DNA of 64,000 bases, taken from positions 124,001 to 188,000 of the forward strand of contig JAHLLM010000001.1 in NCBI GenBank assembly GCA_020444175.1, read 5' to 3'. Under the pieces are notes generated by a model. It did no database searches, was not told the DNA's origin, and saw nothing but the letters and a program-made list of their open reading frames with translations. Below are positions 27,398 to 37,751 of the stretch, piece after piece (within the stretch, counting starts at the first letter, position 1; every line of letters begins with the position of its first letter). This stretch comes from Desulfobulbaceae bacterium (lineage in GTDB: Bacteria > Desulfobacterota > Desulfobulbia > Desulfobulbales > SURF-16). The position numbers were made by a program, and so were the translations under genes.

Positions 27398-29320
27398 TCA
27401 CCTCTTTTGATCATATGGCCCGGCTAGAGGCAAAATCAGGGTGAACGTCGTACCGATACCAACATCGCTTATTACATTGAGAAACCCATTATGATTTTTA
27501 ACAATCCCGTAGCTGACCGATAACCCGAGCCCCGTCCCTTTCACAGCCGGTTTGGTTGTAAAGAAAGGTTCAAAGATGTGCTCCATATCTTCCGGTTTAA
27601 TGCCTCTGCCGCTATCCTGTATCTGTATGGCAACCGACCTGTCGTTATGCAAACGGGTGACCACGGTAATATCACCACCTTCTTCTCGGATGGCATCAAC
27701 GGCATTATTGAATAGATTAAGAAGCACCTGTTTAATCTGATCCTCTACAGCATGGACAGAGGGCAATTCCTGGGCATACTGCTTTTTCAACGTGATGTTT
27801 TTATTCTTGAATTCTTTTTTCAGGAGCAGGGTTATGTGGTCTATGACTTCATGCACATCCATGGGTGCAATGACTCCATTTGTGGGACGATTGAAATTCT
27901 GCAGGTCCTGGATCAGATATTTAATCCGGTCGCACTCCTCAAGCGCCAAACCCACCAGCTCCTCATCCTCCTCTTCCAGCTTTGCCCTGCTCTCGATACC
28001 TGACAACACATTCCTGATGGCAAAAAGCGGATTATTCAACTCATGGGCGATGGAGGCAGCCAACCGGCCGATGGAACTGAGTTTTTCCGAATGAAGCAAC
28101 TGGGCATGGGTATTTTCCAATTTCCTGTTCCCCGCCTCAAGTTGCTCTTCCAGCATAGTATGCGATTTCTTCCTTTCCAGCTCTTCAAGCTTTCGTTTAG
28201 TGATATCGGAAAAAACCGTGGTGAACTTGCCTTTTTCGGATGAAAAAGCCGAGATTTTGAAAAACTTCCCCTGAACCGGGAAGAATGTTTCAAAAGTAAC
28301 CGGCGTACCGGTTGCCGCAACCTTTGCAAAGATGTCCAGATACGGCGGCGCATCAGATTTATAAAGCTCAGATGCCCTTCTGTTCAGAGCCTCCTGCCTT
28401 TTTATCCCCAATATGGATTCATATGCAGGATTCACATCAACAATTCTGTAGTCCTGCGCTTTGCCTGCACTATCGTAAATGACATCATGAAGGCATAAAC
28501 CTTCGGTCATCGCGGCATAAATACCTCTGAATTTTTCTTCATTTGCTTTAATATTTCTGAAAAGAAGATCAAATGGTCGCACCAGAGCCGTTTCAATGAT
28601 CACCTTGTACACCAGATAAAAGGAAAGGATCTTTAGAAAATGCCCGAGTAGATTAAAAACACCGTAGACGTGGACATAGGAGGCAAACGACAGCTCAGCC
28701 CCGATGGTCAGTATGATGGAGAACAGAATCATTCGATGCGCATCCGGCAGGAAATCAGCACGGTTTTTCAAAAGCAGCGCTATTGTACCCAGCAGGATGA
28801 GACAAATGAGATACTCGCTTAACTTTTTAAATGGCGTGAGCCCTGTTCCCGAAACAAAACAATCAGGGAAAACCGGCCAGTAAAAAATTGTTGCCATGAG
28901 AAAAGAAACAAGCAACAGGTAGGAAAAAAAGAGGACATCGACCCGCAGTTTTTTCTTCAAAAAAAAGAAAGCGACAAGCAAAGAAAGACTTTCCAGGTAG
29001 CGGGCGCATACCCACAGCTGGGTCGGAATATTGGGCTCACTATTGTCAAATGCCCCCATCCCCTTGTAGGTCAGGGTATGCATGAAGTCGACAAAGGCGA
29101 CGAAGAGATAGGCGATGCCGATAAAGAGAAGATAGTGGTTGTCGATATATTTGCGGCAATGCCAGGTGACCATGAAGGCACCGCAGGCAATGACAACACC
29201 GAATATTTCCGAAATGCTGTGAAAAACGAGATAATTTTGAAGGGAAATCAGATACAGGACGAAAAACAGTAAAAGCCAGAGCAGCAATCTTCCTGTCATA
29301 CTATACGAATTCGATTTCAT
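27398..29320 (-). CDS. MASE3-PAS sensor histidine kinase
   Basis: A 640-residue membrane kinase. Seven or eight membrane segments in the first 250 residues form a MASE3 domain (FVDFMHTLTYKGMGAF and IPTQLWVCARYLESLSL are characteristic). A PAS domain follows at about 260-375, a short coiled coil, then HisKA with the His in SIAHELNNPLFAIRNVL and an ATPase domain with DSGRGIKPEDMEHIFEPFF and GTGLGLSVSYGIV. It lies 44 bp downstream of an NtrC-type regulator gene on the same strand, so the two form a two-component pair. The signal sensed by MASE3 domains is unknown. Confidence 0.88.
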   Translation of the reverse strand: MKSNSYSMTGRLLLWLLLFFVLYLISLQNYLVFHSISEIFGVVIACGAFMVTWHCRKYIDNHYLLFIGIAYLFVAFVDFMHTLTYKGMGAFDNSEPNIPTQLWVCARYLESLSLLVAFFFLKKKLRVDVLFFSYLLLVSFLMATIFYWPVFPDCFVSGTGLTPFKKLSEYLICLILLGTIALLLKNRADFLPDAHRMILFSIILTIGAELSFASYVHVYGVFNLLGHFLKILSFYLVYKVIIETALVRPFDLLFRNIKANEEKFRGIYAAMTEGLCLHDVIYDSAGKAQDYRIVDVNPAYESILGIKRQEALNRRASELYKSDAPPYLDIFAKVAATGTPVTFETFFPVQGKFFKISAFSSEKGKFTTVFSDITKRKLEELERKKSHTMLEEQLEAGNRKLENTHAQLLHSEKLSSIGRLAASIAHELNNPLFAIRNVLSGIESRAKLEEEDEELVGLALEECDRIKYLIQDLQNFNRPTNGVIAPMDVHEVIDHITLLLKKEFKNKNITLKKQYAQELPSVHAVEDQIKQVLLNLFNNAVDAIREEGGDITVVTRLHNDRSVAIQIQDSGRGIKPEDMEHIFEPFFTTKPAVKGTGLGLSVSYGIVKNHNGFLNVISDVGIGTTFTLILPLAGPYDQKR

Positions 29321-29364
29321 CCCATATAGGCCTCGCGCAAGGAAAGAAGTGCAACTTCAAGACG

Positions 29365-30720
29365 TTATGCTTCCATTTCCTCCTTGATAAAGCGATAGAG
29401 AGTGGCACGGGCAACACCCAGTATCTTGGCCGTCTCCGTTTTATTGCCCTCAGTCCTGCGCAGGGCTTCCAGCACGGATTGCTCATCGAGTTTTTTCGTT
29501 CGGCCTGCGGCCAAAAATACTGGCTCCTCTCCTTGCTGGTTTCCTTGCAAATAAGCTGGAAAATGATCAGGCTCAATGGTTTCCCCTTTGCTTTTCATCA
29601 TGGCGAACTGAACTACATTCTGCAATTCTCGGATATTACCCGGCCAGTTATACTCTTTGAGCAAAGAAACAGCCGATGAAGAAATACAGGGTGTATTGGA
29701 GCAGGTCCGCCTGCCGAAACGCTTGACAAAATGCCCAACAAGAAGAGGAACATCGTCTTTCCTCATGCGTAGAGGGGGCACATTGATCGGCACCACGCAA
29801 ACCCGGTAGTAGAGATCAAGACGAAAATTGTTCTTTTTTACTTCATGCTCGAGCTGTCGATTGGTGGCACAGATTAAACGAACATTGATCTTGGTTGATT
29901 TTGCATCACCGACTCGTTCGAAAGTATTTTCCTGCAGGACCCGCAACAATTTCACCTGAATTTCCAAGGGGAGTTCACCGATTTCATCAAGAAAAATAGT
30001 CCCATTGTTGGCAAGTTCAAATCGGCCTTTTTTGTCTTGAACGGCCCCGGTAAAGGCACCTTTAACATGACCGAACAATTCACTCTCCACCAGTTCAACC
30101 GGCAGGGCCGCACAGTTTACCGCAATAAAAGGCTTGTCTTTTCTCGGTCCCACATCATGAATATTTCTTGCCACCAGTTCCTTGCCGGTACCGGATTCTC
30201 CCTGAATCAGAACCGGCAGATTCACCCCTGCGGCCTCATGGATTAACTTATCCAATTCAGCCATGGAGGGGTCCTCGCCAACAATCTGATAGGGATATTC
30301 GTCTGTATTGAGAGCTTTTCTGGTATCCTTTTTTATATCGGCAGATGGAGAAGATTTTTTTTCCAGGCAATGCACAACTCGAAACAGCAATTCATCAATA
30401 TTGCAGGGTTTGAGCAGATAATCATCCGCTCCACAACGCATGGCTTCGATAGCTGAATTCAGATCTCCGTGCCCAGTCAGAATAATTGTCGCAGACTCGG
30501 GCCGGGTTTGCTTGACATGCTTTACAACACCAAGGCCGCTCATTCCTTCCATTTTCAGGTCGGTAATGACCAGGTCAAAACTGTTGTCATGAAGTTGGAC
30601 AAGCGCTTCTTCACCGCTTTCAGCCGTTGAAACGGCAAAATTATTGGTTCTCAATTCCCTGGCAAGGGATTTGAGAATTATTTTTTCATCATCCACGAGG
30701 AGAACGTGCGGGGTATCCAT
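29365..30720 (-). CDS. NtrC-family sigma-54 response regulator
   Basis: A 451-residue activator. The receiver domain (1-120) has the acidic pair DDEK and the phospho-acceptor Asp in LVITDLKM. The AAA+ domain has Walker A GESGTGKE, the sigma-54-contacting GAFTGA loop (HVKGAFTGAVQDK) and GNIRELQNVVQFA. A C-terminal Fis-type helix-turn-helix (TEGNKTETAKILGVARATL) binds DNA. It is the first gene of an operon with the MASE3 kinase. No sigma-54 promoter of the kind seen at 54-62 kb is near it, so its targets are probably elsewhere. Confidence 0.9.
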   Translation of the reverse strand: MDTPHVLLVDDEKIILKSLARELRTNNFAVSTAESGEEALVQLHDNSFDLVITDLKMEGMSGLGVVKHVKQTRPESATIILTGHGDLNSAIEAMRCGADDYLLKPCNIDELLFRVVHCLEKKSSPSADIKKDTRKALNTDEYPYQIVGEDPSMAELDKLIHEAAGVNLPVLIQGESGTGKELVARNIHDVGPRKDKPFIAVNCAALPVELVESELFGHVKGAFTGAVQDKKGRFELANNGTIFLDEIGELPLEIQVKLLRVLQENTFERVGDAKSTKINVRLICATNRQLEHEVKKNNFRLDLYYRVCVVPINVPPLRMRKDDVPLLVGHFVKRFGRRTCSNTPCISSSAVSLLKEYNWPGNIRELQNVVQFAMMKSKGETIEPDHFPAYLQGNQQGEEPVFLAAGRTKKLDEQSVLEALRRTEGNKTETAKILGVARATLYRFIKEEMEA

Positions 30721-31076
30721 TAATTGCGCCTGAATAGAGTTATATCATTGCGGCTTATGCCGGGAAGAAAAATCAGCATAATAAAACAAATATTTGGTGC
30801 AATATATATACCGAATATATCGAGAAAAAATATTGAGCAATGTCAACAAATTAGAATGACAACTGGCGACTATGGCATTGTAATGTCGGGTGATATCACC
30901 AATTAATAGGTCATTATACCTATTCCCCGGCAAATAAGTATAATGATAAATTGAGTCGAGCGAGAATTTTTCCCCCTATCAGTGAAGGCAAAATGCAATT
31001 CCCCAGGGGACTCTAAGACATTTTTTCTTACGCAATCCCCTGGGATGAATCAAATTCCGTCTTACGGAAACAGGGT
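30721..31076. other. 356-bp intergenic region after clpB
   Basis: AT-rich and without a supported gene. It should hold the promoter of the NtrC-type operon on the minus strand; a TTGACA is present on that strand at about 30841-30846 but the -10 is ambiguous. Its right end carries the hairpin listed separately. Confidence 0.4.
31002..31044 (-). terminator. Possible clpB terminator hairpin
   Basis: CCCAGGGGA (31002-31010) and TCCCCTGGG (31036-31044) form a 9-bp stem with a 25-base loop containing a T-run. It begins about 32 bp beyond the clpB stop on the minus strand. Confidence 0.45.
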
Positions 31077-33674
31077 TTAGTCTTTCCTGAAAGATAAACC
31101 TTGCGCATCGCCTAGGCGATCAACCACAATGCGATCTCCTTCCAGGAAATTGCCCTCAAGAATCTGCATGGCCAGTCCGTCCTGAATATAACGCTGGATA
31201 GCCCTTTTCAGGGGGCGTGCACCATATGCAGGCTCATAACCGACATTAATAATAAATTCCCGGGCCGCAGGCGTCATCTCAAGTTCATATTTCTGCTCTT
31301 GCAAGCGATTCTGCAGCAGCATGAACTGAATATCAACAATGTTGGCCAGATCATCCTTTGACAGACCGTGGAAAGTGATTATTTCATCAATCCGGTTCAA
31401 AAATTCCGGCTTAAACTGCCTGTGCATGATATCGTCAAGCTGCCTTTTTAAACCTTCCTTGTTGCTGTCACCCATTTCCATGATGAGCTGGCTGCCGAGG
31501 TTGGATGTCATGACGAGAATGGTGTTCTTAAAATCAACGGTTCTCCCTTTGCCATCCGTCATGCGCCCGTCATCCAGAATCTGCAGCAGCACATTAAACA
31601 CATCGGAATGGGCTTTTTCAATCTCATCAAAGAGAATGACGGAATAGGGCCGGCGGCGCACCGCCTCCGTGAGATAGCCGCCTTCTTCATAACCGACATA
31701 GCCCGGAGGAGCGCCAATCAATCTGGCCACGGAATGTTTTTCCATAAATTCAGACATATCGAGCCGGATCATGGCCTGCTCGCTGTCAAAAAGGAACTCG
31801 GCAAGGGTCCTGGCAAGTTCGGTTTTCCCCACACCGGTGGGCCCGAGAAAAATAAAGGAGCCCAAAGGACGATTCGGATCCTGAAGTCCGGCCCTGGCCC
31901 TTCGAATGGCATTGGAAACAGCAGCAATGGCCTCTTTCTGGCCCACCACCCGTTTGGCAAGATTTTCATCGGCATGGACGAGTTTTTCCTTTTCACCCTC
32001 AAGGAGCCGGTCCACCGGAATGCCGGTCCACTTGGCCACAACGGCGGCAATGTCGGTTTCCGACACCTCTTCTTTGAGCATCTGGCGATCCTTCTGGATC
32101 TCGGCAAGATGCTCATTTTCTGCGGCAAGCTGCTTTTCAAGTTCCGTTATTCTGCCGTAGCGGATTTCCGCAACACGGCTCAGATCCCCGCTGCGTTCAG
32201 CCCGCTGTTCTTCAACCCTGGCCTCATCAATACTTGCCTTGATCTGCCGTATCTTCTGGATAATATCCTTTTCAAGGGTCCAGTGGCCTTTCATACTGTT
32301 CAACTGCTCGTTTAAGTCGGCAAGATTTGCTTCGAGTTTACTGAGGTGCTCACGGGACGCCTTGTCTTTTTCTTTTTTCAGCGCCTCTCTTTCTATTTCA
32401 AGTTTGATGCGTTTTCTGTCAAGCTCGTCAATAACAGTGGGCATGGAGTCGATTTCAATACGCAGACGGGAGGCTGCCTCATCAATGAGGTCAATGGCCT
32501 TGTCCGGCAGAAAGCGATCAGTGATATAGCGCTTTGACAAGGTCACTGCCGCCACCGTGGCACTGTCCTTGATCCGCACGCCATGATGCACTTCATATTT
32601 TTCCTTGATGCCGCGCAATATGGCGATGGAATCCTCCTCCGAGGGCTCCCTGACCAGCACCGGCTGGAAGCGCCTTTCCAGGGCCGCGTCTTTTTCTATG
32701 GTGCGGAATTCATTTAATGTTGTGGCGCCGACGCAATGCAGTTCGCCCCTGGCCAGGGCAGGTTTCAGCATATTGGAGGCATCCATGGCACCTTCAGCAG
32801 CACCGGCTCCCACCAGGGTGTGAATTTCGTCGATAAAGAGGATAATCTCGCCCTGCCGCTTTTCAACCTCCTTTATAACAGCCTTCAGGCGATCTTCAAA
32901 TTCACCTCGATATTTTGCTCCAGCCACAAGGGAACCCATATCAAGGGCAACCACCTGTTTGTTACGCAGGGTTTCAGGGATATCCCCCATGACAATACGC
33001 TGGGCAAGCCCTTCGACAATGGCAGTTTTACCCACACCGGGTTCGCCGATAAGCACTGGGTTATTTTTAGTGCGCCGACTCAGCACCTGGACAACACGCC
33101 GCACCTCATCATCCCGTCCTATGACAGGGTCAAGCTTGCCCTGCTTGGCAAGATCCGTCAGGTTTCTGGCATACTTTTCCAGGGCCTGATATTTTTCTTC
33201 CGGGTTCTGGTCGGTCACGCGCTGATTACCGCGAATCTCCACCAGGGCCTTTAAGAAAACATCTTTCCGCACGCCTTTTTCCTGGAGCAGTTCAGCTCCC
33301 TTCCCACCTCGTTCATCAAGAATACTCAAAAAAAGATGTTCCTGGCTGACATACTCATCCCGCATGGATGAGGCCTCCTTAAAGGCATGATCCAGAATGG
33401 CTTTCAATCTCTGCGAGGCGTACACCTGCCCAAATCCTGCTCCACTCACCTTGGGTAAGCTTTCAAGATGGGCATTCACTTCAGCCGCCATGGCTGCAGG
33501 ATTTGCCCCTATTTTCTGCAGCACGGGAATAATAACTCCATCTGCTTCCTGTAAAAGCACTAAAAGTAAGTGCTCAGGCATTATTTCCTGATGTCCCTTC
33601 TGGCCGGCAAGGTTTTGCGCGGCCTGTATCGCTTCCTGGGATTTAACAGTGAATTTATCAAATTGCATACTCAT
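31077..33674 (-). CDS. clpB: ATP-dependent disaggregase ClpB
   Basis: Hsp100 chaperone of 865 residues, the normal length. An N-terminal Clp repeat domain (1-145) is followed by AAA+ domain 1 with GEPGVGKT, the coiled-coil middle domain (about 410-530) and AAA+ domain 2 with [13 protein letters not shown] and GYVGYEEGG. It rescues proteins from aggregates with the DnaK-GrpE system, encoded 10 kb away. Two ATGs six bases apart (MSM) follow GAGGAG; the second is better spaced, but either is possible. It is monocistronic. I found no clear heat-shock sigma promoter upstream. Confidence 0.96.
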   Translation of the reverse strand: MSMQFDKFTVKSQEAIQAAQNLAGQKGHQEIMPEHLLLVLLQEADGVIIPVLQKIGANPAAMAAEVNAHLESLPKVSGAGFGQVYASQRLKAILDHAFKEASSMRDEYVSQEHLFLSILDERGGKGAELLQEKGVRKDVFLKALVEIRGNQRVTDQNPEEKYQALEKYARNLTDLAKQGKLDPVIGRDDEVRRVVQVLSRRTKNNPVLIGEPGVGKTAIVEGLAQRIVMGDIPETLRNKQVVALDMGSLVAGAKYRGEFEDRLKAVIKEVEKRQGEIILFIDEIHTLVGAGAAEGAMDASNMLKPALARGELHCVGATTLNEFRTIEKDAALERRFQPVLVREPSEEDSIAILRGIKEKYEVHHGVRIKDSATVAAVTLSKRYITDRFLPDKAIDLIDEAASRLRIEIDSMPTVIDELDRKRIKLEIEREALKKEKDKASREHLSKLEANLADLNEQLNSMKGHWTLEKDIIQKIRQIKASIDEARVEEQRAERSGDLSRVAEIRYGRITELEKQLAAENEHLAEIQKDRQMLKEEVSETDIAAVVAKWTGIPVDRLLEGEKEKLVHADENLAKRVVGQKEAIAAVSNAIRRARAGLQDPNRPLGSFIFLGPTGVGKTELARTLAEFLFDSEQAMIRLDMSEFMEKHSVARLIGAPPGYVGYEEGGYLTEAVRRRPYSVILFDEIEKAHSDVFNVLLQILDDGRMTDGKGRTVDFKNTILVMTSNLGSQLIMEMGDSNKEGLKRQLDDIMHRQFKPEFLNRIDEIITFHGLSKDDLANIVDIQFMLLQNRLQEQKYELEMTPAAREFIINVGYEPAYGARPLKRAIQRYIQDGLAMQILEGNFLEGDRIVVDRLGDAQGLSFRKD

Positions 33675-33997
33675 AATCTCCTCAGCCGAATAACAACGGC
33701 CTTACAAAATACATCATTCTTTAAAATAAAATTTTCCCGGCACATTTTCAGAAAATGCCGGAGCAGATAAAACAGGTCTTTTTTGAGCAGGAAAGAGGAA
33801 AGAGCAGAAGACTTAACAGCATACAAATATTTGTAAGTACCGGATTCTTCTTTGTCAAGCCGGCTTGCAATAAAGATATTCATTTTCCCGATTACACCCT
33901 GCCACACATTGACATTTCCTATTTGACCTATTCATTTTCTTGCTTTAAGAAGAGCAAAAACAAGCACCCTATCAAGAATAATCGAACAGGAGAAAAA
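33675..33997. other. Divergent intergenic region clpB / rhodanese gene
   Basis: 323 bp shared by two divergent promoters. It holds the hairpin CCGGCACATTTTC-A-GAAAATGCCGG (33737-33761, one bulge), placed to fall in the clpB leader. Promoter boxes cannot be assigned with confidence. Confidence 0.4.
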
Positions 33998-34426
33998 ATG
34001 AATACACGAACCATTGCCCTCATCCCCCTTTTCTTTCTATTTCTGACAACGTCCGTTATGGCGGGAAGCTATAATTATGTTGATCAGGACACATTCAAAA
34101 ATTGGCTTGAATCCAGCAGCCCAATGAATATCGTCGATATTCAGGTTAAAGAGGAATTCCCCAAGCATCATTTTAAAAACGCGATTGAAACAAACGCTTA
34201 TCCCGTAAAAACGGATAAAGAGCGGGCTCGAATCGATAAAGCAGTTACTGCGTATAAGGAAAACAATCATAAAGTTGTTGTTGTCTGCCCGAGAGGAGGA
34301 GGCGGAGCCAAACGTTGCTATGATTACATGAAAGCCCAGGGTGTACCGGAAAAAGATTTGGTTATTCTGAAAGGCGGGGTAGAAAAATGGCCCCACAAAG
34401 AAATGCTGCTTTCAAGCGCACATTAA
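33998..34426 (+). CDS. Secreted single-domain rhodanese-like protein
   Basis: A 142-residue exported protein with a signal peptide (residues 1-22, ending SVMAG). One rhodanese domain follows, with the sulfur-accepting Cys in VVVCPRGGGGAKRC; the loop after the Cys is the six-residue type of sulfurtransferases. FPKHHFKNAIETNAYP matches the usual GHIxGAxN region. The start at 33998 is chosen for its AGGAG and signal peptide; the frame is open much further upstream without family resemblance. A role in periplasmic sulfane-sulfur handling would suit a sulfur-metabolising anaerobe, but the substrate is unknown. Confidence 0.82.
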   Translation: MNTRTIALIPLFFLFLTTSVMAGSYNYVDQDTFKNWLESSSPMNIVDIQVKEEFPKHHFKNAIETNAYPVKTDKERARIDKAVTAYKENNHKVVVVCPRGGGGAKRCYDYMKAQGVPEKDLVILKGGVEKWPHKEMLLSSAH

Positions 34427-34446
34427 CATACTGAATAAACTCAGGC

Positions 34447-34486
34447 AGACCTGTAGGGAAAAAAGGAGTTTCCCCCCTGCAGGTCT
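34447..34486. terminator. Bidirectional terminator
   Basis: AGACCTGTAGGG pairs with CCCTGCAGGTCT (one G-U), with A-rich sequence in the loop and a T-run (GGTTTTT) after the right arm. It lies between the convergent rhodanese and DUF3108 genes. Confidence 0.7.
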
Positions 34487-34495
34487 TCCGGTTTT

Positions 34496-35248
34496 TCACT
34501 TTTGCACAGACACTAGCTCGGCCACAAAGCTGCCGACCCTCACCTTGCTTTCCACCTTGACAAGCTGTCTGCGTTCATCATCAGTTATCCAGAGAAGCAT
34601 TCGGGCATTCTTGTCCTTTTCAAAGACGCCACGAACATGGGCAAGGTCGGGTTCTATGACAATTGCCATAAAAGTTCCTGCAGGCAGGTGCACTTCTTCC
34701 CTGCGCAGAATCCTGGCTTTGCCTATGTTGTTGCGTTTCCCATCAGTTACAGGCCGCTTTATGATACCCTCATTGTTAAAATCCGACTGGCGTATAAAGT
34801 AAATCGCGGTCAAGGGGTCAATGGTGCCCGGCATCAGGGAAATGGGTGCTTTTGTTTGGCCGAAATTGGAATATTGCGCCTGTTTCTTATGCCAGTCAAA
34901 GGTGACAACAACGTCCCTTTTGGATTTGCCGGTTTGTTTTTTGATATACAGCAGGGATTGCTCTAAATCCTGACTTGCGTAGGATTCAATACGGTCGCGA
35001 ACCTTATAAAAAAGATCCACAAAAGGACTGGTCTTAACCGTCATGACAAAATGATTCGCTAATTCTCCTCCGCCAGCCATTGCTTCGGGCTGCTCTACCT
35101 CCAGAGTTGCTTCTCCAGCCACGATGAAACTCCACCTGATTCGGTAGGTCAGTTTTTCGCCCACCTGGAATGCGGTCAAGGCGGCCCAGGTTTGACCTGG
35201 AATGATGAACAGGAGAACCGCAACTATAAAACAAAACCTATACATCAA
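34496..35248 (-). CDS. DUF3108 periplasmic protein
   Basis: A 250-residue protein with a signal peptide (cleavage after about QTWA, residue 22). The mature part is the beta-rich DUF3108 fold: AFQVGEKLTYRIRWSFIVAGEATLEV at the start and DDERRQLVKVESKVRVGSFVAEL at the end. Members are envelope proteins of uncertain function, possibly related to lipid or lipoprotein handling. It lies 42 bp downstream of the serA stop on the same strand, so they may share a transcript, although no functional link is obvious. Confidence 0.78.
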   Translation of the reverse strand: MMYRFCFIVAVLLFIIPGQTWAALTAFQVGEKLTYRIRWSFIVAGEATLEVEQPEAMAGGGELANHFVMTVKTSPFVDLFYKVRDRIESYASQDLEQSLLYIKKQTGKSKRDVVVTFDWHKKQAQYSNFGQTKAPISLMPGTIDPLTAIYFIRQSDFNNEGIIKRPVTDGKRNNIGKARILRREEVHLPAGTFMAIVIEPDLAHVRGVFEKDKNARMLLWITDDERRQLVKVESKVRVGSFVAELVSVQK

Positions 35249-35290
35249 GAGAATATCTGTAGGCCCAAAGAAGTATTGTCGTTTGATTCA

Positions 35291-36472
35291 TTATCGATAT
35301 CTGATGACCCTGGTACGAATGACATCTGGATGCTCTTCAATCAGACTGATCACTTCCGCTGAAATTGCGCCTTCAAGATCAATAATGTTGTAGCCCACCC
35401 GACCATTGCTCTCATTAAGATAGCTGGCAATGTTGATGCCATGAGAACCTATTGTCTGGGAAGCAAAGCCAATCATGCCGGGCTTATCATGGTTGATCAT
35501 GATAAGGCGGCTATGCACTCCGTCTCTGGAAATTGATTCAATAGTTGGAAAATTGACACTGTGGGTCACAGACCCTCTTTCAAGGAAATTTTTCAACTCC
35601 TTAACAGCCATGGTGGCACAATGTTCCTCGGATTCCTCGGTGCTTGCCCCAAGATGCGGGGAGGTAATGACATTCGGATGCCCAATGAGGGTTACTGAGG
35701 GGAAATCAGTTATATAGCAGCTCAGTTTCCCTGATTCAAGAGCAGCCAGGATATCCTCATCCACAACCACGCCACCGCGGGCATAATTGATCAGCATGGT
35801 GCCGTCTGGCAATCTGTCAAGAAGCGCCTTATTCATAAATCCTTTTGTTTTATCATTATACGGCATATGAAGCGACAGAATGTCGGCATTTTCTATGACT
35901 TCGTTGAGGGAACGACAGAGGATGACCTTCGGGGAAAGCATATGGATATTTGCCAGGGCGGGATTGGGATCAAAGCCAAATGTTCGCATCTGTCGCCGGG
36001 CACCGCCGTTTGCCACCCTGACACCGATCTGCCCAAGCCCCAGAACCCCCAGGGTTTTACCGGCCAGTTCATACCCACGGAATGCGGCTTTCTGGGCTTC
36101 AACCTCTTTGGACAGCTCATTATCATTCAAGGAAGCAAGCCCCCGGCAGAATTCAATGCCGCGATGAATATTGCGGGCACCAATCCCCGCCATGACAAAG
36201 ACAAGCTCGGCAACGGCATTTGAATTGGCCCCCGGGGTGTTGAAAACACACATTCCACTTGCTGTCGCCTTATCCACCGTAATATTATTTACTCCTGCCC
36301 CGGCCCGGGCTACTGCCAAAAGTGATGGGTAGTCATCAGTATCTATCTTCGTGCTTCTGACGATGAGAGCATGGGGATCTTTTTCCTCGGTGGAAACCTG
36401 ATAACGCTCTCCAAACAGAGCCAACCCTTCCTTGGCAATTTTGTTGACAATTTTTATACGGAATTTTTCCAT
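35291..36472 (-). CDS. serA: D-3-phosphoglycerate dehydrogenase
   Basis: A 393-residue NAD-dependent enzyme for the first step of serine synthesis. The nucleotide fold is marked by GKTLGVLGLGQIGVRVA. The catalytic Arg lies in INYARGGVVVDEDIL, with Glu and His downstream (HLGASTEESEEHC). The C-terminal 75 residues are an ACT domain (MINHDKPGMIGFASQTIGSHGINI), the usual serine-binding regulatory module. It corresponds to the short ACT-only form rather than the long form with an extra domain. Confidence 0.92.
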   Translation of the reverse strand: MEKFRIKIVNKIAKEGLALFGERYQVSTEEKDPHALIVRSTKIDTDDYPSLLAVARAGAGVNNITVDKATASGMCVFNTPGANSNAVAELVFVMAGIGARNIHRGIEFCRGLASLNDNELSKEVEAQKAAFRGYELAGKTLGVLGLGQIGVRVANGGARRQMRTFGFDPNPALANIHMLSPKVILCRSLNEVIENADILSLHMPYNDKTKGFMNKALLDRLPDGTMLINYARGGVVVDEDILAALESGKLSCYITDFPSVTLIGHPNVITSPHLGASTEESEEHCATMAVKELKNFLERGSVTHSVNFPTIESISRDGVHSRLIMINHDKPGMIGFASQTIGSHGINIASYLNESNGRVGYNIIDLEGAISAEVISLIEEHPDVIRTRVIRYR

Positions 36473-36518
36473 TAGCTCATCCTTTTTATGTTCTCTTTAT
36501 CCACGCCTCTCACAAAAT

Positions 36519-36567
36519 AATAAAGGGAAATGTTTTCGTAATTCAACGAAAAACATTTCCCTTTATT
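36519..36567. terminator. Long AT-rich hairpin upstream of serA
   Basis: AATAAAGGGAAATGTTTTCG pairs with its complement (one bulged base) around TAATTCAA. It lies between the serA start and the diguanylate cyclase stop on the minus strand, so it may end cyclase transcripts before serA. Confidence 0.5.
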
Positions 36568-36657
36568 GTATAACCCGATGCAAAATGATGGTCTAGCAAA
36601 AAGTCTCAAATAGAGCCGGAGCTAGACGTCAAATCAACAACTTAAATTGCCTAAACC

Positions 36658-36688
36658 TGATGAAAGCGTATTTTTTACGATTTCATCA
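36658..36688. repeat. Inverted repeat downstream of diguanylate cyclase gene
   Basis: TGATGAAAGCGTA against TACGATTTCATCA, twelve of thirteen pairs, around a 5-T loop. It is 47 bp after the cyclase stop on the minus strand. Terminator or stability element. Confidence 0.4.
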
Positions 36689-36734
36689 AAAGTGAGGCGT
36701 CACTTAGTATTTTTTTAAATACCCGTCACTGAAA

Positions 36735-37751
36735 TTACATCCATACCCGGGAACGTCCATTATCTTTGGCCTTATAGAGCAATGCGTCGGTTTCCTGAAG
36801 CCACTCGTCTTTTGTCATGCCGGGCTCCCATTGACTCAAGCCGATGCTGACTCCGAGTTTCTCTGCAGGGGCCGAGTAAATTTCCAGATCCTCAATAGCC
36901 ATGCATAATCTGTCGGCAAGCACCTTGGCGGAAGCAATGTCGGTTTCCGGTAAAACAACGATGAACTCATCTCCACCCATTCGCACCAGAAGGTCACTGC
37001 TCCGCACCAGAGTTTGAAATGTTTCAGCAACCTTTTTTAATACCCGATCCCCTTCAGCATGTCCCAATTTATCATTAATCTGTTTAAAATGATCAAGATC
37101 CATGCAGGCAATGGTTAATGGGTGGTTATGTCTCTTGCTCCTGTCCATCAGAGGTGTGATTCGCTCTTCAAAGACCCTCCGGTTTGCAAGTCCTGTCAAG
37201 GCGTCCTTGCGGGCTATCTCAAAAAGGTCCTCATAATCAAGGGCTCGTTGCAGGGGTTCACGCAATATCTCCAGGGCCTCACGAATAAGAGCTGCTTCTT
37301 CAGCTTCAATTACTTTATCCTGGCGCAGAACAAGGACAAGGCCGCTTGAGTCCACTGTACCAAGATGCCAGTTCTGGGCGTAGAAATCCTCTTCGTGCCA
37401 GCCATTCCTATCAGGATCTGGAGGTGTGATAAAAAGTTTCTCCGCAACTCTAAAGATACGCTGTCTCTCAGGACCATGACAGGAAGAGTACATGTAACTG
37501 CGCTTCCTGTCCGGATTATGATAGGCAACCAGATCATGCTCAACCAAAGGCATGAGCCAGATTGAAAAGGCCTCTACCATGCCAGGCAATTCGACCGCAG
37601 CCGCGAGACGGGCATGAAGACCGTTGAGAAGAGCCAGTCGCTGATTTTTTTTCTTAAACTGATCAAGTTCAGCCATGAGACTTGGCATATCAATCTGGCA
37701 GAACTCTGCTCTGTTGTTTTCTGTTTGCCTTATAGAAACTGATTCAGTCAT
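36735..37751 (-). CDS. Diguanylate cyclase with GAF-like sensor
   Basis: A 338-residue cyclic-di-GMP synthase without membrane segments. Residues about 30-165 look like a GAF-type sensor. A GGDEF domain fills 175-338, with the intact signature RMGGDEF and an RSSD product-inhibition site five residues before it. MDLDHFKQINDKLGH supplies metal-binding Asp residues. It should be active. It is one of two stand-alone cyclases in the window (the other near 49.5 kb) and seems monocistronic. The signal is unknown. Confidence 0.9.
   Translation of the reverse strand: MTESVSIRQTENNRAEFCQIDMPSLMAELDQFKKKNQRLALLNGLHARLAAAVELPGMVEAFSIWLMPLVEHDLVAYHNPDRKRSYMYSSCHGPERQRIFRVAEKLFITPPDPDRNGWHEEDFYAQNWHLGTVDSSGLVLVLRQDKVIEAEEAALIREALEILREPLQRALDYEDLFEIARKDALTGLANRRVFEERITPLMDRSKRHNHPLTIACMDLDHFKQINDKLGHAEGDRVLKKVAETFQTLVRSSDLLVRMGGDEFIVVLPETDIASAKVLADRLCMAIEDLEIYSAPAEKLGVSIGLSQWEPGMTKDEWLQETDALLYKAKDNGRSRVWM

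Noticed and set aside
31608-32315. 235-codon plus-strand open frame
   Set aside because: Antisense to clpB; a by-product of clpB codon use.
33675-33760. Heat-shock (sigma-32) promoter or CIRCE operator before clpB or grpE
   Set aside because: No CTTGAA/CCCCAT pair or CIRCE inverted repeat could be found; a housekeeping-type promoter fits grpE better.
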